Assembly: GCA_030549775.1 (NCBI GenBank)
Contig: CM060172.1
Span: 126,655,122 to 126,719,121, forward strand
DNA: 64,000 nt
Source: Tamarix chinensis
Taxonomy: Eukaryota; Streptophyta; Magnoliopsida; Caryophyllales; Tamaricaceae
Direction: 5' to 3'
Positions within the stretch are counted from its first letter, which is position 1. The number at the start of each line of letters is the position of its first letter. Positions 57,720 to 64,000 of this stretch are shown here, piece after piece. The notes under the pieces were generated by a model that had not been told where the DNA came from, searched no databases, and worked only from the letters and a program-made list of their open reading frames with translations. A program made the translations under genes and the position numbers.

Positions 57720-58900
57720 ACAAGAAAACTACTATAAGTAGATAAGGAGACTAAATATGGTTTTAAATTATTATCATAAGGGATAATTCTTACTAGATAC
57801 TCACTTCATAAAAGTAGATTATTTATAGTATAAGCTTTTCATCCGTCATTTTTTCATACTTAGTTAAGCCCATTAACTTCAAACGTGGTATCTAAGTTAA
57901 GTATAATGGTATAATGTTCAAAATCCTAAATTTAATTAATCTAATATTAAGTAACAATGGTTGTAATCATATATTATATTTTATCTATTTGTGGTTTAAA
58001 ATATTATTAAACAAATTTTTATGATTCAACAATATTTTTGTATAGAAGGAAATATTCTAAACCTTAATATAGTGTAATCATTTTTTATTTAATTGTTTCA
58101 TCGTAATTAAAAAATTTATAAGGATATTTTTTCTATATTCCAAGTATTTAGATTTATAATAAATAAAGTTCGTACCTCAAATGTGTGTGAAATGAGACAA
58201 TGGATCACTGGATCCTAGATGCAAGATGACATAAGTTGATAGAATAGTAGACACATTTCATTTAATACCGTGAATAGTACTTTATTTGGATATTTATTCT
58301 CGCTAACCATCTTTTTAAATTATATTTACAAAATATCTTATATTGTATAGTCATACGAGAAAATCGAAGGCAACTACATGTTGAATGGAACCTACTTCAA
58401 TGACATAAATAGGATAATTGCACCAGAGACATTGAATGTAATGCCACCATTAGTAGATGTCACGACATTAGTATTATGTTGAGTAGCATAATGCAATTTT
58501 TTGATACATCTATTATCAAAATGTGATTTTCGTCTAAGGATCTATATGTATAATACCATATTTTGAGAAAACTTTACTCAGTCTCTTTCTAACGTAAAAC
58601 TCTTGTTATATTTTATGAACAATGATGATAAATAAACTTTGCGGTTGGTTTCTTTCTAATAAATAATATTTAGGTATGGTAAAATAATGTTGAGATATCT
58701 AGAATAATACATAGTGAAAGGTTAAAAATATTTGATTGCAACATAGAAGGTAGACAGAGTTATACAACATGAATTGTCAAAGACTTTCAAAAGGTAAAGT
58801 TATCATTGTTGTATCATTTATATATTCTCAACTCAATATTTGACCCAAATTTCTATTTGTTTCTTGAAGTTATACGACATCCGGTTCAAAATTAATCTGC
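57720..58900. other. AT-rich spacer, no gene recognised
   Basis: I see no repeat end and no convincing coding sequence here. A short open frame near 58350-58480 is discussed under the rejected items. Confidence 0.4.
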
Positions 58901-60260
58901 CTACATAATACACTTACACTACATTACATACGGGGAGCATACTAGTCCTATTCAAAAACCAATTCTAGGTTTGCTGCTGGCTACCAAATCAAGATGAGAA
59001 CTATTTCGCATGAAGAATATCCTGATGGTCATGAGGCAACCTATATTAAATAATGTTACAACAAAAGGCAATATGATCACTGGGAACTACCATCGAAATT
59101 ACTTGCTTGATCAAGCGCTACTCTAATTAACCTAACATTTGCAGAAGGCAACAAGAGGTCATCAAAAGTCACTCACCTTCACAGTCGGACAAGGGTCATT
59201 GGTCATAATCTATATCCAGGAATACCCACCAACCAGCGTTGAATAACTTCACAAACCTACCAGAGGTACTAGGGATGCTCGGCAGTGTGAGAGAAAACAT
59301 GACAAAGATAAAATAGCTTCAATGAGACATCAAAAAATTACCACTCGACATACAATAAACTCCTCAACCAGCAATGAGTGCGAATACTTTGGCATTTTAA
59401 TATTTTCCTCGGACAATGATTTATGGAAACAAGAAAAAAAAAATCCTCCCTGCATTATCCAGAAGATCAAAATCCCGGCCGCATGTGATGCGACGTATTG
59501 CATCGTATGCAATCGTACTCATTAAGAATAAGAAAATTCCAGGAATGAGCAACGGTTATCTGCAGTTGTTTCCCAATGGATTGCAGTAACATGGCACACC
59601 AACAAGATTCTGAACAAAACACACGCGGCTTGAATCTGGACACATGGCTCAAAGCCTGCAGCTTAAGAAAGCATGAATAGAGTTTTACTTAAATTCTAGG
59701 GCAATGATCTCAACAATCAAATAATTTAGATATATATAAATTAATGCTACCGCGTACATGGGTCGAAGAACGTGGACACCGTCAATTCCAATAATATTCA
59801 TTCTTTATCACCTCTGCATAATTCATCGGGTTTCTCATACAACATTTGAGCTGACTTTGGAATCTATGGATTTCGATACATATATCATATATGGACGAGT
59901 TGCTTCAAGCCTTCACGCTGAATATGGGTTGACTCCTATGTTGTAGACCCAACTATAATGTTGTCGAGCGCACGGAGTGCTGGAACCTGGACGAAATGCA
60001 CGAGGAAAACCAGCATTTTGAACAGATTTCCCATGTGCGACCTTTTTTTAGGATCAAGAGAAAACAAAATAAATCCTGTTGGGCAAGGGGATAATGAAAT
60101 GCAATGTTGACATCTTAGAGACAGTTAAGGTCTCAATTTAGAGATCGCTGATGAAGGGACTTTATTGAGGAGATTATAATTCACTTAGAAAGGACAAGAA
60201 AGCAGCTGGATTAAAATATACGTGCCTCGCTCATTGTTGGACTTGGAGTGCTAAACCCAC
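58900..60260. other. Moderately higher-GC spacer
   Basis: The base composition is more balanced than in the neighbouring sequence and low-complexity is absent, so this may be older unique DNA or a much decayed gene or promoter. The short open frames (for example 59322-59525 and 59758-59946) have no recognisable domain and no family resemblance. Confidence 0.35.
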
Positions 60261-60732
60261 TTTTTTCCCCTCAGAATAAAAAATATATATAATATACTCT
60301 CACTCCATCTCCCTTTTCAACATTTTTAAAATGGAATTTTTCCATATGGTTGATGTCATTAATTCATTGTTTTATTCTTTAAAAGTATCCCGGCCTGATT
60401 TTACCAAATAATACCATAATTATTTCAATACAATAATATTAAACTACAAGAGGGCATTTTTTGCAAAAGTCAAATTCGTCGTAATAAAAGGTGCTTTTGT
60501 AACCATATATAGTCATTAATGAAGAAAAGTGACAGGCGGATAGGGCGACGGCTATATTTATCATCGTACATGTCTGTAACGACAAGTAATTTATTTTATT
60601 TTATCTTTAAAAATGTTTAAAATTAAATTTTCAATAAAAAAACAGCTAAGATGGCCCATTTTCGTAATATCCTATAAAATATTAACTTCTATCAATTAAA
60701 TTTTTAGGCAAAAAAAATACTATTTAACAACT

Positions 60733-61020
60733 AGAGGCATAAATAAGGTGAATTAACTCAATATTCGGCTCGACTTGACTTGTTCGTTTAGTTAAATAAG
60801 TTGAACTCAAACCTTATTTTTATACTTGTTTATTAAACAATTCGAGTCCAAACCTAAAAAAGTAATACTCATTTTATTTTATAGATTTGACTCGTGAACT
60901 CAATTCATTTAATTGTCTAGTTAAATGAGCTGAACCTAAATATTATTTTAAACTCATTTAGTCAAACGAGCCTAGTCCAAGTTTAAAAATATTATGTTTG
61001 ACTCAATTCATTTACAACCC
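60733..61020. mobile_element. hAT-like MITE, about 288 bp
   Basis: The ends are AGAGGCATAAATAAGGTGAA and, as reverse complement of the right end, GGGTTGTAAATGAATTGAG. The interior has the GCTCGACTTG / AACGAGC words typical of a widespread plant MITE type. The flanks TAACAACT (60725-60732) and TAACAATG (61021-61028) share their first six bases, consistent with a decayed 8-bp duplication. Confidence 0.5.
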
Positions 61021-61173
61021 TAACAATGATTCATCAACACAATAGATGGGGGTTATTGTTGTAGGGGGATAGTCGAAAGTTTCTGTGACAAATTTTCCTC
61101 CTACTAAACTTTATGGAAAATTAGCGTGATACAAATTTTGGTAGAAGATATTGCAACACACCGTGGCATTAGG

Positions 61174-61674
61174 TAGGGCTGAGCAAAAAAAATAGGATTC
61201 AAAAAATGATTCGTTATCTCAAAATTATGCTTTGACATTTAGGATTTGACCCCATTTTAATTAAAAGGATATTCAACATTTAGAATATTTAATTTTTGAC
61301 TGGATTATCCAATCTGGAAAAATATTTGATATTTTATTGATTATTTCAACAATACAACATACTATTATGTTTTGGCAGTTTTAAATTTTATTTATTTTTA
61401 TATTTTAAGATTTTATAATAATATTTTCTTACATTTGTAGATAAAATAAAACACTCATAAGAATATGAATATCAACTTATATATGATTTTTATTTCCAAA
61501 AATATTCTTGAAAAAGTTATTAAAATTGATAAAATAGTATTTTCATACATATATTGAATATATTTAAATCTGATTCATATCTTATTTGTATTGTATGAAT
61601 ATCCGATCTAAAAAATACGGAACGGGTATCTAAAAAACTAAACGGATAGGGATATTCAATTTTGTACAACTCTA
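61174..61674. mobile_element. Possible hAT-like MITE, about 500 bp
   Basis: The left end TAGGGCTGAGCAAAA and the reverse complement of the right end TAGAGTTGTACAAAA match at 11 of 15 positions. Internal words GGATAGGGATATTC and AACGGGTATC resemble known non-autonomous elements. No clear 8-bp duplication was found. Confidence 0.4.
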
Positions 61675-62530
61675 ATAGGTGGGTCACTAAAATAGACTCC
61701 TTCATAACATCAGTGTTTTCTTAATGAGAGTCTATTACATCAACTTTTTGGTCTACTTTAATAAAATCTATATAAAATTGAAAATCTCACTTGTGCTTGT
61801 AATTTGCTTGTCTCTTTCTCTCCTCTAGTTTTCTCTCATTATCGCTCAACAATCAGTGTGAACTTGGTTAAGATTTGACTTTAATCTTTGCTTATTCTTT
61901 TTTTTTTCTGGTTAAATTCTTGTTAATATCTAATTTATTATTATTATTATTATTACCTTATTTTATTTTTTTTGTATTATTATGTGGTTCCACTAAAGCC
62001 ACCACTTTTGTCGCCTTACACCACCACCTCCTCCGTATCTAGGTTTAGTCTTCAATTTTTTTATCTTTGTTTTAATTATTAGTTTATTTATGTGATCCTT
62101 TTGTTACTTTTTTTTTATGGTAGGTTGTCAGAATTTTGCTCGAGAAAGTGTATCGCGTATCGCCACTAGACCTTGTTACCGCTGGCTTGTTGCCGCCACT
62201 AATAGTATAGTTTTTTTTCTTATTTATAAGTAATATATACATATACTATTGTTGAGTATTATATATACAGTGTTGGTGGTAATTGTGTGTTGACGTACGT
62301 GTGTGAGATAATTGTGATTGGTATATATATGTGTGTGTATTGTGATTAATTAAATTTATATTGTGAGCATGTTATTATGTTAGATTTTTTTGTACAATAT
62401 ATTTATGCACGTATATACCATATTGATTAGTCTTGACCATTATTTTTAATAATATAATTTTAAGAAAATATAAATATAAATTAAATATATAAATGTAGGA
62501 ATAAGATAATAAATAATTAAAATAATAATA
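61675..62530. other. Spacer with an ATT microsatellite
   Basis: An (ATT)n run lies at about 61937-61957. A short stretch with balanced composition (62130-62205) contains GTATCGCGTATCGCCAC, but I could not identify it. A GT-rich run lies at 62275-62345. No gene was seen. Confidence 0.4.
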
Positions 62531-62599
62531 TATTGTTAGCTTTAAATAGTTTATTATCAAACATCAAAACAATAAGAATATTAAATTATAAGACAATAA

Positions 62600-63300
62600 T
62601 TTTTTTTAACATTAGGTAAATTATTATTATTAAAAGAGTGGACTAATAAGATAATGAATTTATAAATTAATAAAATATTGTTGGTCTATGAAAATTTATG
62701 ATTAAATAATTAAGTAAAATAATAAGATAATAAAATTTTAAAATAATAAAATAATGTTGGCCTTTGAAAATTTTAATTAAATATTTAAGTGGAATAATAA
62801 GATAACAAAAACATATATTAATAAAATATTTTTGGCCATTGAAAATTTATGATTAAATAATTAAGTAAAAAAATAAGATAATAAAATTTTAAAATAATAA
62901 AATATTTTTGGCCTTTGAAAATTTATAATTAAATAATTAAGTGGAATAATAAGATAATAAATATATATATTAATAAAATATTTTTAGCCTTTGAAAATTC
63001 ATGATTAAATAATTAAGTGTAATAATAATATGATAAAATTGTAAATTAATAAAATAGTATCGGCCTTTGAAAATTCATGATTAAATAATTAAGTGAAATA
63101 ATAAGATAGTAAAACTATAAAATAATAATATATTGTTGGCCTTTAAAAATGTATGGTTAAATAATTAAGTGAAGTAATAAGATAATAAAATTTTAAAATA
63201 ATAAAATATTATTGGCCTTAAATAGTATATTATTAAATAATTAAGTTGAATAATAATATAATAATACTTTAAAGTAATAAAATATTTGTTTGCCTTTGAT
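62600..63300. repeat. 76-bp AT-rich tandem array, about 9 copies
   Basis: The landmark TTGGCCTTTGAAAATT recurs at 62683, 62759, 62834, 62910, 62986, 63062, 63138, 63214 and 63291, giving spacings of 75-77 bp. Each unit also has ATTAAATAATTAAGTG and AATAATAAGATAATAAAA. A more diverged unit lies near 62538. Confidence 0.85.
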
Positions 63301-63309
63301 GATCATTAT

Positions 63310-63720
63310 ATATTTGGATTTCAATCAAACCAAGTTTGATATATTGATAATCTACTAAATGGTACTCATTGGAAAGTTGTTTGGGAAGTTAATCACTATC
63401 ATATCTTGGATCTTAACGATGATGACGATGAGCAAATCAATGTTGTTGATGGGGCTGACTCATCTACTATAGATTTGGAAGTTGAAGTAGATAACCTTGC
63501 AAACTTAACTTTTTGATGTCACGATGTCAGAAGTAATGAAGTTCAAACCAATGATGCTTCTAACAAGGTCATATCTCGTACCATAGATAATATTTCTGAT
63601 ATGGATGAGAATGCTTCAAGCTTGTATAGTGAAGAAGGTGCATGTAGTGGTGATAGTACTTGTAGTAATGACAAATTTATCTTGTTGATAATTTTTATGT
63701 TAGATTTGTTATTCATTTTA
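63310..63720 (+). pseudogene. CACTA (En/Spm-like) transposase C-terminal remnant
   Basis: A plus frame reads LLNGTHWKVVWEVNHYHILD, then LNDDDDEQINVVDGAD and acidic sequence with stops near 63515 and 63719. In plant CACTA TNP2-type transposases the C-terminus typically has a QVFYxDD-type motif, WKVVxxVxHRHxWDxP and an acidic tail, which this resembles; FQSNQV immediately upstream (63320) supports it. The domain is only a tail, and the catalytic part would lie further left but is not seen. The 76-bp array occupies that place. The assignment rests on short motifs. Confidence 0.45.
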
Positions 63721-63789
63721 TGAATTTTATGCTTATTATACTATAATTTATCTTTGTGTGACTATTATTGAATTATCTTCATTGTTGTT

Positions 63790-64000
63790 TATTGGCTTGT
63801 TAAAGATTTACAGGTACAACTGATATTATAATAAGGCATCACGGTGGGATGGAGATAATGATCCCCCCCAATGTTCGTCAAGTATCCCATTTCAATGCAG
63901 GTTAGATAATATAGTTTTTGTTGTATATTAAATAAAAAAGTAATTTATATTTTATTTTACTTATTTGGTTAACTAATATGATGCATATTGCATCTCAAGC
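63790..64000 (+). other. Possible further CACTA-related exon, cut by the window end
   Basis: After an intron-like AT-rich stretch, a frame with RHHGGMEIMIPPNVRQVSHF appears at 63833-63893, followed by GCAGGTTAG, which could be a splice donor. I do not recognise the domain; its position after the transposase-like tail suggests a second ORF or exon of the same element. Confidence 0.25.

Noticed and set aside
58350..58480. Reading frame with GNYMLNGTYF, reminiscent of the LNGTYF motif in DEMETER/ROS1 glycosylases
   Set aside because: Only six residues match. The following residues do not fit the family, and no neighbouring exon supports it.
59758..59946. 62-codon open frame
   Set aside because: No domain, no repeat and no neighbouring exon; a frame of this length is expected by chance.

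Overview
This is repeat-rich, low-GC plant nuclear DNA, almost certainly from a flowering plant. It carries chromovirus-like Ty3/gypsy coding remnants, plant Helitrons with a RepHel protein and an RPA1-like protein, hAT-type MITEs, and a stretch resembling the C-terminal part of a CACTA transposase. I found no intact protein-coding gene, no tRNA or rRNA gene and no CRISPR array. The species cannot be told from the sequence.

Positions 1-1505 are AT-rich spacer holding one hAT-type MITE (574-907) with a perfect 8-bp target duplication. Positions 1506-29984 are a nest of transposons. The nest can be dissected by matching TG...CA ends and 5-bp target site duplications (TSDs). Element F (minus, from 1506) is split by element E (plus, 2308-27349). 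E is split by B (plus, 2826-10150), by a Ty3/gypsy retrotransposon (minus, 10448-16116) and by C (minus, 17431-26504). B contains A (minus, 3279-6247) and C contains D (plus, 19556-24611). A, B, C, D, E and a further element H (46069-50863) have no coding capacity. Their own lengths are about 3-5 kb, their ends resemble TGTAACACCCC...GGGGTGTTACA, and they share two conserved internal blocks, so they are best read as solo LTRs (or non-coding derivatives) of one large gypsy superfamily, possibly Tat/Ogre-like.

Positions 29985 to about 53760 are a Helitron-in-Helitron arrangement. A plus-strand Helitron (30124-44630, 14.5 kb) encodes decayed RPA1-like and RepHel genes. It landed close to the 3' end of a minus-strand Helitron whose helicase C-terminus (44694-45290) and RPA1-like C-terminus (52329-53740) survive. 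The older Helitron also contains a 0.5-kb tandem duplication, and the first copy of that was split by element H.

Positions 53768-57105 are another E-like element (I), itself hit by a 533-bp solo LTR (56038-56570). From 57106 to 62530 there is mostly featureless sequence with two MITE-like elements. A 76-bp AT-rich tandem array (about 62600-63300) then leads into the CACTA-like fragment at the right edge.

Every coding remnant carries stops, frameshifts or lost catalytic residues, so nothing here should be autonomous. The points that most deserve a second look are the shared cis-modules of the non-coding elements, an alternating hairpin array with covarying stems inside D, the integrase deletion in the gypsy element, and the nested Helitrons.
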